Shown in pieces: positions 25,609 through 34,639 of a stretch of 64,000 nt of DNA (its first letter is position 1; every line of letters starts with the position of its first letter). A program made the translations under genes and the position numbers. The stretch lies in contig CAZCSV010000004.1 in NCBI GenBank assembly GCA_964501535.1, positions 186,001-250,000 of the forward strand, read 5' to 3'. This stretch comes from FEN-1279 sp964501535 (GTDB lineage: Bacteria; Bacteroidota; Ignavibacteria; Tepidaquicellales; Tepidaquicellaceae). The notes under the pieces were generated by a model. It saw nothing but the letters and a program-made list of their open reading frames with translations. It searched no databases and was not told the DNA's origin.

Positions 25609-26112
25609 CTTCGCCAGTACCACCGCGCCTATCACTGCGGCGGTGAGAAGTATACCGGCGATGATTACAGGGAACGAATAGGTTGTGAAAAGTTCCCTGC
25701 CGAGGAATTCCGCCTTGCCGATATTTTCCGCATTTGCATTCAATTCGTTATATTTCGTTTCGAAGCCGAAATAAAAAGTCAAAGACATCAGTCCGAGCAG
25801 GGCGATGGAAAAAAGGACTGCGGTTATTTTTGTATAAGTAAAATTTTCCGAAAGTTTTCTTTCGTCCTTCAGGTTCAGGAGCATAATAACGAAAAGGAAC
25901 AAAACCATAATAGCACCCATATAGACAAGAATTTGAATAATGGCAATAAATTGTGCTTTGAGCAGAAGATAAATTCCCGAAACCATAAAGAAATTCAAAA
26001 TAAGGTAAATTGCGCTCGTAATGGGATTTCTCCGTGTAATCATCATAATTGCCGAAAAAATTGCCGCGGCACTAAAAACTACAATCAATATGGTTTCTAA
26101 ATCGAACTTCAT
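25594..26112 (-). CDS. nuoJ: NADH-quinone oxidoreductase subunit J (orphan)
   Basis: 172 residues with five predicted membrane segments. The signature around YLILNFFMVSGIYLLLKAQFIAIIQILVYMGAIMVLFLFVIMLLN is that of complex I chain 6 (NuoJ), including the conserved glutamine/glycine-rich third helix. NuoJ belongs to the membrane arm next to NuoA, NuoK and NuoH. It is usually within a nuo operon, but here serS lies on one side and an intergenic repeat region on the other, so it stands alone. It may complement a nuo set elsewhere in the genome. Confidence 0.9.
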   Translation of the reverse strand: MKFDLETILIVVFSAAAIFSAIMMITRRNPITSAIYLILNFFMVSGIYLLLKAQFIAIIQILVYMGAIMVLFLFVIMLLNLKDERKLSENFTYTKITAVLFSIALLGLMSLTFYFGFETKYNELNANAENIGKAEFLGRELFTTYSFPVIIAGILLTAAVIGAVVLAKKKFE

Positions 26113-26170
26113 AATCTATTTTTAATTGAAAACTTTCTAATATATTAGAAAATATTATCAATTCAAGTGG

Positions 26171-26195
26171 ATTCCCGATAAGAACATTCGGGAAT
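26171..26195. repeat. REP-like palindromic hairpin
   Basis: ATTCCCGA (26171-26178) and TCGGGAAT (26188-26195) form a perfect 8-bp stem with a 9-base loop, flanked by GTGG and GACAA. This resembles the widespread GGATTCCCG...CGGGAATGAC type of intergenic palindromic repeat. No T-run follows, so it is not an obvious terminator. Confidence 0.55.
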
Positions 26196-26281
26196 GACAA
26201 TTTGAACTGAACGTTTACTCCTAAATATAAGTTATAAAAATTAAACTTTTAACACTATTTAAAGTCCCTTTTTTGACTGTG

Positions 26282-26413
26282 GTAGCGTTACTCAACCCCA
26301 GCAATGGCTTATATTCGACCCCTCTGGAGTCGTTTTCAGTAAATTATATTCTTATTACTGATATTAAACTCCTCTGGAGTTTAAAGCTATTTGCACACTT
26401 TTTTGAACGCTAC
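26282..26413. repeat. Structured inverted-repeat element with twin CCTCTGGAG hairpins
   Basis: The ends GTAGCGTT (26282-26289) and AACGCTAC (26406-26413) are perfect inverted repeats. Inside are three hairpins: 26316-26332 (one mismatch), 26337-26360 (CAGTAA/TTACTG), and 26364-26384 (9-bp perfect stem). The first and third share the sequence CCTCTGGAGT exactly 50 bases apart. It lies just before the TPR gene start and could be a mobile palindromic element or a structured 5' leader. Confidence 0.5.
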
Positions 26414-26456
26414 TCTTTTGACTTTAGAGTTATTCCAATTAATTATATTTTTGGGT

Positions 26457-28133
26457 GTGAAAAATTTTTCCCTGATATTAGTATTGTTTATATCTTTATT
26501 TCTTATGGGTTTATTCCCGTCAGAAGCGACTGCTCAGCAGGACTCGATAGATGCCATACAGTTTTTTATTGACGGTAAAACCGAAGAGATAAAGGGGAAT
26601 TCTTTTGCCGCACTGGAGAATTACAAAACCGCGCTTAAGCTGTATAAATCACCGGGGATACATTATGCAATATCGTATATTTATTCATTTCAGGGAAAAC
26701 TACAGGAAGCCTTGATTGAGATAAACAATGCCCTGAAGTTTACGCCGCAAGACATAGACTATCTGGAGCATAAGGCAAGAGTTTATTACACGATGGATAA
26801 TCTCAGCAAATCGGCAGAGATTTACGAAGATATTTTAAAAATCGAACCGTCGTTCAGCAGCGGATTATATAGTCTTGCACGGATATACGAAGAATTGAAG
26901 ACGCCGTCAAAGGCTATAGTGGTTTACGAGAAGCTGACGGATGAAATCGGATATGACATTGAAATATTGAGAAGGATGTATGATATATATTACGGATTCA
27001 AAGATTACGAGAAGTGTCTTGTTGTGCTGCAATCGGCATTGAAGATGGACCCTTACAATTCAACATATCTACAGCAGCTCGGGGCTCTTTATGTTAAGCT
27101 CAACAGGGACTATGAAGCACGGGAGGTTTTTGAAAAATTTTATGTATTAAATCCCGAGAATAAGAGTATACAATCCGAGCTTGTGAAGTTATATTTCAAG
27201 GGAAATGAAACAGAGCGGGGATTCAGAAACTTTGCAAAGTTACTTGGCAAGGACACACTGAAATACGAGGAAAAGGTACAGCTCGGGGAGTTATATTTCA
27301 ATTTAATTTCACAGGATGAGACCGCATCCGGGATTACAAAAAATATTTTTTTAAATTTAAACGAGAATTATCCCTATGAATGGGTTCCCTATTATTATCT
27401 TGCAGAGATGGAAATATCGGAAGGGAATATCCCATCGGGGGTAAATAAACTTCAGAGAGCCATTGAAATTGCGGATACGATTAAAGATGCATGTTTGCAG
27501 GTAGGATACACATTATACAGGATTGGAAAAAACGATGAATCGCACGAAATTCTTTCAAAGGGTTTATTGCTTTATCCGGAAGATTTCAGAATGAATTATT
27601 TTTACGGACTGACTTTACAGAGGAAAGGCAGGGAATCGGATGCGGTTGAATATTTTGAAAAAGCACTGGCGATATCTCCCGGCGAGTTATCGGTAATGAC
27701 AACGCTTGCGCTTGCCTACAACGGATTAAAGCGTTACGGGGATGCTGACGCAATATACGAGCGTGCGTTGAAATTAGACCCTTATAATGTCTTAATTCTG
27801 AACAACTATGCTTACAACCTTTCGGAGCGGGGAGTTAATCTGGAAAAGGCGCTCGAGATGTCGAGGTTTACAATCAACAAGGAACCTAACAGTGCATCTT
27901 ATCTGGACACGTACGGGTGGATTTGTTACAAGATGGGCAATTACGAAGAAGCAAGAAAGTATATAGAAAAGGCGGTGGGAATAAGCGGCTCGAGTGCTGT
28001 ATTGATGGAGCATCTCGGTGATGTTTACGATGCTCTCAGGGATAAAAAGAACGCAAAGAAATACTGGGAGAAATCTCTGGAATTGAATCCGAATAATCAG
28101 AGTGTGAAAGAGAAGTTAAAATTTATTAATTAA
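26457..28133 (+). CDS. Exported tetratricopeptide-repeat protein
   Basis: 558 residues from GTG at 26457, chosen because MKNFSLILVLFISLFLMGLFPSEATAQ is a clear signal peptide; earlier TTG codons in frame fall within the repeat element. The mature protein is almost entirely TPR units from about residue 40 on, e.g. ALLLYPEDFRMNYFYGLTLQRKGRESDAVEYFEKALAISP and FEKAL/YEKAV endings, with ~34-residue periodicity and perhaps a dozen units. Such proteins scaffold envelope complexes; no enzymatic motif is seen. It is 13 bases ahead of trxB on the same strand. Confidence 0.85.
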   Translation: MKNFSLILVLFISLFLMGLFPSEATAQQDSIDAIQFFIDGKTEEIKGNSFAALENYKTALKLYKSPGIHYAISYIYSFQGKLQEALIEINNALKFTPQDIDYLEHKARVYYTMDNLSKSAEIYEDILKIEPSFSSGLYSLARIYEELKTPSKAIVVYEKLTDEIGYDIEILRRMYDIYYGFKDYEKCLVVLQSALKMDPYNSTYLQQLGALYVKLNRDYEAREVFEKFYVLNPENKSIQSELVKLYFKGNETERGFRNFAKLLGKDTLKYEEKVQLGELYFNLISQDETASGITKNIFLNLNENYPYEWVPYYYLAEMEISEGNIPSGVNKLQRAIEIADTIKDACLQVGYTLYRIGKNDESHEILSKGLLLYPEDFRMNYFYGLTLQRKGRESDAVEYFEKALAISPGELSVMTTLALAYNGLKRYGDADAIYERALKLDPYNVLILNNYAYNLSERGVNLEKALEMSRFTINKEPNSASYLDTYGWICYKMGNYEEARKYIEKAVGISGSSAVLMEHLGDVYDALRDKKNAKKYWEKSLELNPNNQSVKEKLKFIN

Positions 28134-28146
28134 AATATATTAAAAT

Positions 28147-29100
28147 ATGACAGATGTACAAAATCATTACAAAGTATTAATCATAGGTTCGGGACCGGCA
28201 GGATTTACTGCGGGAATTTATGCGGCGCGTGCCAATCTCGAGCCGATAATTTTCGAAGGTGCACAGCCGGGCGGGCAGCTGATGATTACGACCGACATAG
28301 AGAATTATCCGGGTTTCGAGCATGGTATTGCGGGTCCTGTATTAATGGATGCAATGAGGAAGCAGGCTCAGAGAGTCGGAGCGACGACTGTATATAAAAC
28401 GATTATAAAAGTGGACTTTACAAAAAAGCCTTTCGAGGTTTTTTCGGACGATAACACAAGGTATACGGCAGATTCCGTAATAATAGCAACCGGAGCTTCT
28501 GCGAGATATCTCGGTTTACCCTCCGAGAAGGAATATATGGGTCTGGGAGTTTCCGCCTGTGCGACGTGTGACGGTTTCTTCTTCAGGAATCAGAAAGTCG
28601 TGGTGGTAGGCGGAGGAGATACGGCAATGGAAGAGGCAACATATCTTGCGAATATATGCTCTGAGGTTTTACTTGTTCACAGGAGAGAAGGTTTCAGGGC
28701 TTCTCCCGCTATGTTGGAGAGGGCAAAGAAACATCCGAAAATTAAATTTATGCTGAATGTTGTAATCGATGAGGTTATCGGGAAAGAAGAATCCGGCAGG
28801 AAAGCTGTGACGGGATTGAGACTTAAGAATGTTCAGACGGGAGAAACGATGGAACATCAGTGCGACGGATTATTCATTGCAATCGGACACGACCCGAACA
28901 CAAAGATATTCAAGGGAATTCTGGAGCTGGATAAAGAAGGATATATAATAACGGAAAAGGGAAGTACGAAGACAAATATTGCCGGTGTATTTGCGTGCGG
29001 TGATGCACAGGACAGACATTACAGGCAAGCTGTTACGGCAGCCGGCACCGGATGCATGGCGGCTAAAGATGCAGAGCAATATCTCGAGTCTTTACAGTGA
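28147..29100 (+). CDS. trxB: Thioredoxin-disulfide reductase
   Basis: 317 residues. FAD-binding motif GSGPAGFTAGIYAARA near residue 14, the redox pair C138-A-T-C141 in ACATCDGFFF, the NADPH-binding GGGDTAMEEATYLA (155-168) and HRREGFRAS, and the C-terminal GVFACGDAQD FAD motif are all in place. It reduces thioredoxin with NADPH in the cytoplasm. It follows the TPR gene by 13 bases and ends 48 bases ahead of a strong terminator. Confidence 0.96.
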   Translation: MTDVQNHYKVLIIGSGPAGFTAGIYAARANLEPIIFEGAQPGGQLMITTDIENYPGFEHGIAGPVLMDAMRKQAQRVGATTVYKTIIKVDFTKKPFEVFSDDNTRYTADSVIIATGASARYLGLPSEKEYMGLGVSACATCDGFFFRNQKVVVVGGGDTAMEEATYLANICSEVLLVHRREGFRASPAMLERAKKHPKIKFMLNVVIDEVIGKEESGRKAVTGLRLKNVQTGETMEHQCDGLFIAIGHDPNTKIFKGILELDKEGYIITEKGSTKTNIAGVFACGDAQDRHYRQAVTAAGTGCMAAKDAEQYLESLQ

Positions 29101-29148
29101 GCAGCGGAGTATTACAGAAGGATTTCGTAAAAAATAGTATAAATGATT

Positions 29149-29182
29149 CGTTCCTAAATCAAAGTTTAGGAACGTTTTTTTT
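29149..29182 (+). terminator. Strong intrinsic terminator after trxB
   Basis: CGTTCCTAAA (29149-29158) pairs perfectly with TTTAGGAACG (29165-29174) around a 6-base loop, directly followed by eight T (29175-29182). Confidence 0.93.
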
Positions 29183-29224
29183 GTACTCTATTTAAAGCGG
29201 TTATTAAAAGGACAGGAGCAACAT

Positions 29225-29554
29225 CTAAAACATCAGTATATTATTTATTGCCGCAGTAAATTCCTTTTTAGACATAACGGAGTCGCATCCGGATTCGAAC
29301 AATATTTTTTTATCCGTAAGGGCAGTAGCAACCCCGACGGTTTTTTTATTTTTCAATGAGGGATTTTTCCTGATGTTTTTCAGTATATTTATGTTTTCTG
29401 GGTTATCGAAATCGAGAACCACCAAATCAATATCCTTTTTTATTTCCCTGAAAATATCAACCTGATAATTTAATTTAGTAAGGGTAAGGGCTGTGGTTTT
29501 TACGAGGTTTTCAAAAGAGTTATCGTCTGAAATTAGTGTTATTCTTCTTATCAT
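29225..29554 (-). CDS. Stand-alone response-regulator receiver-like protein
   Basis: 109 residues, one receiver domain only. Acidic pair D10/D11 in LISDDNS, phosphoacceptor candidate D48 in LVVLDFD, a conserved small-residue stretch GVATALT, and the lysine of VMSKKEF fit the CheY fold. No output domain and no kinase gene beside it. It is 8 bases downstream of the CBS protein gene on the reverse strand, so the two are probably one operon. Somewhat divergent, so a pseudo-receiver role is possible. Confidence 0.75.
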   Translation of the reverse strand: MIRRITLISDDNSFENLVKTTALTLTKLNYQVDIFREIKKDIDLVVLDFDNPENINILKNIRKNPSLKNKKTVGVATALTDKKILFESGCDSVMSKKEFTAAINNILMF

Positions 29555-29562
29555 AGTGATTT

Positions 29563-29994
29563 TTATCCGAAATATTGAATATAAGTATTAAGTAAGTCAA
29601 TCTTTTCCTCTTTCAGTTTCATATCATAAAGCAGGAGGTCCCTCATAGAAATCATGCCTATTAATTTATTTTCATCAATTACGGGGATATGTCTGATGTT
29701 TTCCTGTTTCAGGATTTGCATACAGTATTCGGGTGTATCAGTCGCTTCGATGACAATTACCTGTTTGGTCATAACGTCATCTATTGCTGTTGTTTTTAAA
29801 TCCATTTCTTTGGCGATACATTTTCTCATAAGGTCTCTTTCCGAAAAGATGCCTTTAAGTTTTTTCTCGTTATCGAGCACTGGGACTGCTCCGATGTTAT
29901 GCAAATCCATGTATTTAACGACATCGAGAACGGTCATACCCTTTTTAACTAAGAAGAGTCTTTTATCTTTCAACAAATCTTTTAATGTTGCCAT
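29563..29994 (-). CDS. CBS-domain pair protein
   Basis: 143 residues forming two CBS motifs (about 8-65 and 75-135), with typical strands GAVPVLDNEKKLKGIFSERDLMRK and HIPVIDENKLIGMISMRDLL. CBS pairs bind adenine nucleotides and act as energy or ligand sensors. No attached enzymatic domain. It is co-directional with the receiver-domain gene and divergent from the glycan operon at 30080. Confidence 0.9.
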   Translation of the reverse strand: MATLKDLLKDKRLFLVKKGMTVLDVVKYMDLHNIGAVPVLDNEKKLKGIFSERDLMRKCIAKEMDLKTTAIDDVMTKQVIVIEATDTPEYCMQILKQENIRHIPVIDENKLIGMISMRDLLLYDMKLKEEKIDLLNTYIQYFG

Positions 29995-30079
29995 TTTCCC
30001 TCCTTATTTTTTTAAAAATAAATAATTCAATTCAATATATCAATATTTTTAAAAAATAAAATATCCGAATAATTAATTT

Positions 30080-31273
30080 TTGTATTTGGGTGATTTTATT
30101 GAAGAAAATCCAATTTATCATTTATTTAATGAATTACTTTTAAAACTTAATAATTCTATATTTAGAAAATTTTTCAATTATATGTTTAAAATATCGGATT
30201 TAAAGACAGACTGCAGGTTTTTCAGGGGTGATATACCCTGCAGGCAAAGCAAGCAATACGGTGTGATGTGCGACAAGTGCGAATTTTACGAGAAAACCGA
30301 TTCGAAGATACTCATTGTAAAGCTTGGAGCGGCCGGGGATGTAATTCGCACGACCCCTCTGTTATATCCGTTAAAGATGGAATATCCCCGTAGCAAGATT
30401 TTTTGGCTGACATATGCTCCCGAGCTTGTTCCGGTAAATTCCGAAGTGTGTGCGGATGTGGTTTTAAAATGCGATTTTCAGAATATGATGTATTTGAAAG
30501 AGACAGAATTTGATATTGCGATAAATCTGGATAAAGACAGGGAAGCGATAAGTCTTATGAACAGGCTGAATTCGAAAAAAAAGTACGGGTATATAATTAA
30601 GGATGGTTTATGCTATCCCGTGAATGAATATGCGGGACATAAATATTTGACTGGAATTTTTGATAACTTATCGAAGGAAAACAAGAAAAGTTATTTGGAG
30701 GAAATATTCGAGCTTTGCGGGTACAGATTCAAGAAAGAAAAGTATATCATTGAATGCGATGAAAGTTACGACAAGAAATGGGATATTGATTTCGGTAAGA
30801 GAGTAATCGGTTTAAACACGGGATGCGGGGGCAGGTGGACTTCGAGGTTATGGAGCGATGACAAGTGGATAGACCTGATTAACAGGTTAACTGACACGGG
30901 CTTCGAGGTAATACTTCTCGGGGGCCAGCAGGAAGATATAAAGAACAGGTATTATTCGGAAAACACGAAGGGTAAATATTTTGGGCATTTCTCATTGAAA
31001 ACATTTTTGAATTTGGTAAATAAATGCGAACTAATCGTTACACAGGTTACGATGACGATGCACATAGCAATCGGGCTCGGCAAAAAACTCGTATTAATGA
31101 ATAACATATTTAATCCTAACGAATACGAGTTATACGGGAACGGGGAGATTGTGCAGCCGCGGAAAGAGTGCAAATGCTATTTCAGTCCGAAATGCATAAA
31201 CAAGGAATACAACTGTATGGATTATATGTTTCCCGAGGATATTTTTAACACAACGGTAAAATTATTATCATAG
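30080..31273 (+). CDS. Glycosyltransferase family 9 (heptosyltransferase-like)
   Basis: Up to 397 residues. The start is uncertain: TTG at 30080 or 30086, or ATG at 30182 (MFKISDLK). A four-cysteine segment (CRFFRGDIPCRQSKQYGVMC..C) precedes the GT9 fold, which begins KILIVKLGAAGDVIRTTPLL, the donor-domain signature of ADP-heptose:LPS heptosyltransferases; the C-terminal half has GLNTGCGGRWTSRLW and VTQVTMTMHIAIGLGK. It probably adds heptose or a related sugar to lipopolysaccharide. First gene of the forward glycan operon 30080-35991. Confidence 0.85.
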   Translation: MYLGDFIEENPIYHLFNELLLKLNNSIFRKFFNYMFKISDLKTDCRFFRGDIPCRQSKQYGVMCDKCEFYEKTDSKILIVKLGAAGDVIRTTPLLYPLKMEYPRSKIFWLTYAPELVPVNSEVCADVVLKCDFQNMMYLKETEFDIAINLDKDREAISLMNRLNSKKKYGYIIKDGLCYPVNEYAGHKYLTGIFDNLSKENKKSYLEEIFELCGYRFKKEKYIIECDESYDKKWDIDFGKRVIGLNTGCGGRWTSRLWSDDKWIDLINRLTDTGFEVILLGGQQEDIKNRYYSENTKGKYFGHFSLKTFLNLVNKCELIVTQVTMTMHIAIGLGKKLVLMNNIFNPNEYELYGNGEIVQPRKECKCYFSPKCINKEYNCMDYMFPEDIFNTTVKLLS

Positions 31274-31277
31274 GCTG

Positions 31278-32432
31278 ATGAAGATAGCGATAATTGGGAC
31301 GGCATATCCGATGAGAGGAGGGATAGCACAGTACAATTCGATTCTGTTCAGATATCTTTCCGAAAAGAACGAGGTTAAGGTGTTTTCCTTCAAGAGGCAG
31401 TATCCCGAGTTTTTATTTCCCGGAAAGACACAGTATGAAACGGGCGAGCCGGCATTTAAAATTCCGGAGGATAAAAATATTATTTCCGTCGATTCGGTAA
31501 ATCCGTTCAACTGGTTTTTTGCGGCAATGAAAATCAGAAAAGAAAATCCGGACCTGTTAATCTTCAAATACTGGATTCCTTTTTTTGCTCCCTGTTTTTT
31601 TACGATTTCATTTTTTGCAAAGCTGTTCAGGAAGACAAAGGTGCTTTTCATCTGTGATAACGTGATTCCCCACGAGAGGAGATTCGGAGACAAATTTCTT
31701 ACGAAACTGGTTTTCACTGTAGTGGACTGTTTTATCGTTCAGTCGAAAACCGTGGAAGAGAACTTGAAGAAATTCAATAAGTCGGGTAAGCCGTACAAAT
31801 TGTCGCCTCATCCGTTATACAATATATTCGGGGAGAAGGTTGAGAAATCCAAAGCGAGAAAATTCATAGAGGAAAATTACAATATCGAATTCGGTACGGA
31901 CAAAGTGATTTTGTTTTTTGGTTACGTGAGGAAGTATAAAGGTCTTATGTATTTAATCGAGGCAATGGAACAAACAGTAAAACAGGAAAACATAAAACTG
32001 CTGGTTGCCGGGGAATTTTATGATGACGAAAAGCCTTACAGACAAAAGATAAATGAGCTGGGGCTGGAAAAAAACATTTTACTAATCTCAGATTTTATGC
32101 CCGATGAAAGAGTCAGATATTTCTTTTCTGCTTGCGATTGTCTCGTATTGCCTTATACGGATGCAACACAGAGCGGGATTGTTCAGATAGCATATTATTA
32201 CGACAAACCCGTGATTGTAACCGATGTCGGCGGTCTTTCGGAAGTTGTGATAGCGGAAAAGACGGGAATTGTAATAAGCCCCCGCAATGTAAACCAGATT
32301 GAGGAAGCGATAGAGAGGTTTTACAAAGACAATCTCGAAAATATATTTTCAGACAACATAAAGGAAGAGAAGAAAAAGTATTCCTGGGAAGTTTTTACAG
32401 ACAATATATTGGAGTTAGCGGGAGACAAATAA
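31278..32432 (+). CDS. Glycosyltransferase family 4
   Basis: 384 residues with a GT-B fold. The N-terminus KIAIIGTAYPMRGGIAQYN is the acceptor-side loop of GT4 enzymes, and the donor side carries the FFGYVRKYKGLMYLIEAM strand, the PYTDATQSGIVQIAYYYDKPVIVTDVGGLSEVV region with the catalytic E-x7-E-like motif. It starts 4 bases after the GT9 stop and is followed by a methyltransferase gene. It adds an unidentified sugar in surface-glycan assembly. Confidence 0.88.
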   Translation: MKIAIIGTAYPMRGGIAQYNSILFRYLSEKNEVKVFSFKRQYPEFLFPGKTQYETGEPAFKIPEDKNIISVDSVNPFNWFFAAMKIRKENPDLLIFKYWIPFFAPCFFTISFFAKLFRKTKVLFICDNVIPHERRFGDKFLTKLVFTVVDCFIVQSKTVEENLKKFNKSGKPYKLSPHPLYNIFGEKVEKSKARKFIEENYNIEFGTDKVILFFGYVRKYKGLMYLIEAMEQTVKQENIKLLVAGEFYDDEKPYRQKINELGLEKNILLISDFMPDERVRYFFSACDCLVLPYTDATQSGIVQIAYYYDKPVIVTDVGGLSEVVIAEKTGIVISPRNVNQIEEAIERFYKDNLENIFSDNIKEEKKKYSWEVFTDNILELAGDK

Positions 32433-32466
32433 CAATATTATTAATAATATTATAAGAGATTAACAA

Positions 32467-33273
32467 ATGAAATATGACCCCATAAAAAAGACTTTCGGAA
32501 ACCTTGTTGCAAGAAATGTTTTTTTGCGAAAGATATTTTATTGGATTCTTGATTTGATGTTTCTCCGTTCATGGCACGTGAGAAAGGAAATCAAAGAAAA
32601 AATAAAATACAGGATTAAGATGAAGATATTGGACGCAGGGATGGGCTTCGGGCAATATACTTATTTTCTTTCGAAATATTTCCCTGCCGCAGAGATATTG
32701 GCTGTGGACGTAAAAGAGGAGCAGGTTGACGACTGCAAGTACTTTTTTTCGCATAACAATATTGACAGAGCAAAATTCGAAATAGCGGATTTAACTAAAA
32801 TTAATTATAAAGATGAGTTCGATTTTATTTTATCTGTCGACGTAATGGAGCATATAGTTGAAGATGAAATCGTGTTTAAAAATTTTGCAAGTGCTCTGAA
32901 AAAAGGCGGGAAATTGCTTGTGAACACCCCTTCCGACCTGGGCGGAAGCGATGCACACGACCATGACGACGAGAGTTTTATTGAAGAGCATGCGAGGGTA
33001 GGATATTCGAAGAAGGAGATAACGGAAAAGCTGGAGAAAGCCGGACTTACAGTAACCGATTTCAGGTATTCATACGGCAAGTACGGGACAATTTCGTGGA
33101 GGCTGGGAATTAAATACCCTATTATGATAGCGGGTGTATCGAAAATATTAATCATAATTTTACCTTTATATTATCTGTTTATGCTGTGGCTTGTTTTGAT
33201 TTTAATGTGGCTGGACACAAAGACCGAAAATAAAGAGGGGACAGGGGTGATAGTTCTTGCCGAAAAAAAGTAA
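32467..33273 (+). CDS. Class I SAM-dependent methyltransferase
   Basis: 268 residues. SAM-binding motif I is KILDAGMGFGQYTYFLSKYF, followed by ILAVDVKEEQ and the post-motif DFILSVDVMEHI, typical of Methyltransf_11/23 members acting on small molecules or glycans. The C-terminus (about 210-245) is hydrophobic, IMIAGVSKILIIILPLYYLFMLWLVLILMWLDT, suggesting one or two membrane segments that anchor it at the cytoplasmic membrane. Within the forward glycan operon. Confidence 0.85.
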   Translation: MKYDPIKKTFGNLVARNVFLRKIFYWILDLMFLRSWHVRKEIKEKIKYRIKMKILDAGMGFGQYTYFLSKYFPAAEILAVDVKEEQVDDCKYFFSHNNIDRAKFEIADLTKINYKDEFDFILSVDVMEHIVEDEIVFKNFASALKKGGKLLVNTPSDLGGSDAHDHDDESFIEEHARVGYSKKEITEKLEKAGLTVTDFRYSYGKYGTISWRLGIKYPIMIAGVSKILIIILPLYYLFMLWLVLILMWLDTKTENKEGTGVIVLAEKK

Positions 33274-33298
33274 GGGTTTTACTAAATGAATATTTAGA

Positions 33299-34639
33299 AT
33301 GAACAGTTTTAAAAAATTATCCGCTTCCGGAAAAAAATATTTTTATTCGATTTTAATTTCCGTATTAACAATAAAAATTCTTTTAGTGTTTACTCTTCCC
33401 GCCGAAATCCGTTCTGACAGTCTGGATTATCACAGAATAGCAGTTAACATTATAAAGTACGGGGAATATTCTTTCGAAGTGGGAAAGCCGACAGCGAATT
33501 TTTCATGCGGGTATCCGCTTTTTCTGGCGGGTGTTTATAAAGTATTCGGGACAGACCAGGCCGCGGTAAGGCTGGTGAATTCTTTTCTGGAAATAATAAC
33601 CTCGGTATTTTTCTTTCTCATCTGTCTGAAATTATTTGATGAAAAATGGTCGTTGATTACATTAGGCATATTCGCTTTTTTGCCGTCCAATATTTTATTT
33701 TCTCAAACGGTACTGACGGAGCCTGTATTCGGGATGCTTGCGGTGATGCTTTTGTATTATTGCTTAAGAGAAGAAGTAGACAACAAAATATTTTTCATCG
33801 GTTTAATCTGGGGATATGCCGTTTTAATCCGTTCGTCATTTTCATTGTCGGTTTTTTTGATGTTGATATATATTTATATAAAAAGGAAACAGCTTTTCGA
33901 AGGATTTAAAACAAAAAGATTAAAAAGGGTTTTCCAATATTCGTTTATATTTATTCTCGGGGTGGCTCTGGTGATCGCTCCCTGGCTTATCAGGAACAAG
34001 ATAGTAATAGGGACTTTTACAATAGCGACTCAGGGAGGGTTTACGTTCTGGTCGGGAAGCAATCCAAACGCAACTGGGACGTGGTATTACAAAATAGAAG
34101 AATCGAATCCCATGTTTAACATATCCGACGAGGTGGAAAGGGACAGGGCTTTTTACAGAGAAGGGATAAATTACGCACTTAAAAACCCGCATAAATTTAT
34201 TGTTACGGGTTTTAAAAAAATTGGGTATTTGTTTTCGAGCGAGAGGTTAATACTTCTGTATTTCACGCAAAGTGATTCCACGGGAAAAACATCAACCGAG
34301 GTTTACAAGTCGGTAAACCCTTTTCTTATAGGACTAACTAATATTCCTTATTTTGCCGTTATGCTGTTTGGTATATGGGGTTTGCTGGCTTTCAGGGAGA
34401 AAAGATTTTTTATATACGGTTTTATAATAACCTGGATGATAACATTCTTTCTCTTTGTTGCCCTTGCGAGATATCATTATGTTTTAATTCCTTTTTTTGT
34501 GCTCGGAACGGCGAAATTTTTAATGGAGGGAAAGCTGATTTGGAGAGAATTAAGTGTTACAAGGAAAATTACTGCAATTGGATTCAACTTATTCTTGCTT
34601 GGAGTATGGGCTTCGGAATTTTATCTGATGTATAAATGA
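33299..34639 (+). CDS. GT39/ArnT-like membrane glycosyltransferase
   Basis: 446 residues with roughly ten membrane segments. The first extracytoplasmic loop contains RSDSLDYHRIAVNI, the acidic motif of GT-C enzymes such as PMT/ArnT-type transferases, which use polyprenyl-phosphate sugars at the periplasmic face. The later loop WSGSNPNATGTWYYK is typical of this group. It overlaps the next GT87-like gene by four bases (ATGA). Sugar and acceptor unknown. Confidence 0.82.
   Translation: MNSFKKLSASGKKYFYSILISVLTIKILLVFTLPAEIRSDSLDYHRIAVNIIKYGEYSFEVGKPTANFSCGYPLFLAGVYKVFGTDQAAVRLVNSFLEIITSVFFFLICLKLFDEKWSLITLGIFAFLPSNILFSQTVLTEPVFGMLAVMLLYYCLREEVDNKIFFIGLIWGYAVLIRSSFSLSVFLMLIYIYIKRKQLFEGFKTKRLKRVFQYSFIFILGVALVIAPWLIRNKIVIGTFTIATQGGFTFWSGSNPNATGTWYYKIEESNPMFNISDEVERDRAFYREGINYALKNPHKFIVTGFKKIGYLFSSERLILLYFTQSDSTGKTSTEVYKSVNPFLIGLTNIPYFAVMLFGIWGLLAFREKRFFIYGFIITWMITFFLFVALARYHYVLIPFFVLGTAKFLMEGKLIWRELSVTRKITAIGFNLFLLGVWASEFYLMYK

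Larger units (their letters stand above)
26113..26456. other. Gene-free interval with two repeat/hairpin elements
   Basis: About 340 bases between the start of nuoJ (reverse) and the GTG start of the TPR gene (forward). It contains a REP-like hairpin at 26171-26195 and a compact element of nested inverted repeats at 26282-26413. A short open frame across it (26273-26572) reads through the hairpins and has no support as a gene. Confidence 0.7.

Noticed and set aside
26273..26572. Short frame through the structured element
   Set aside because: Crosses the hairpins and overlaps the TPR signal peptide in another frame; no coding support.
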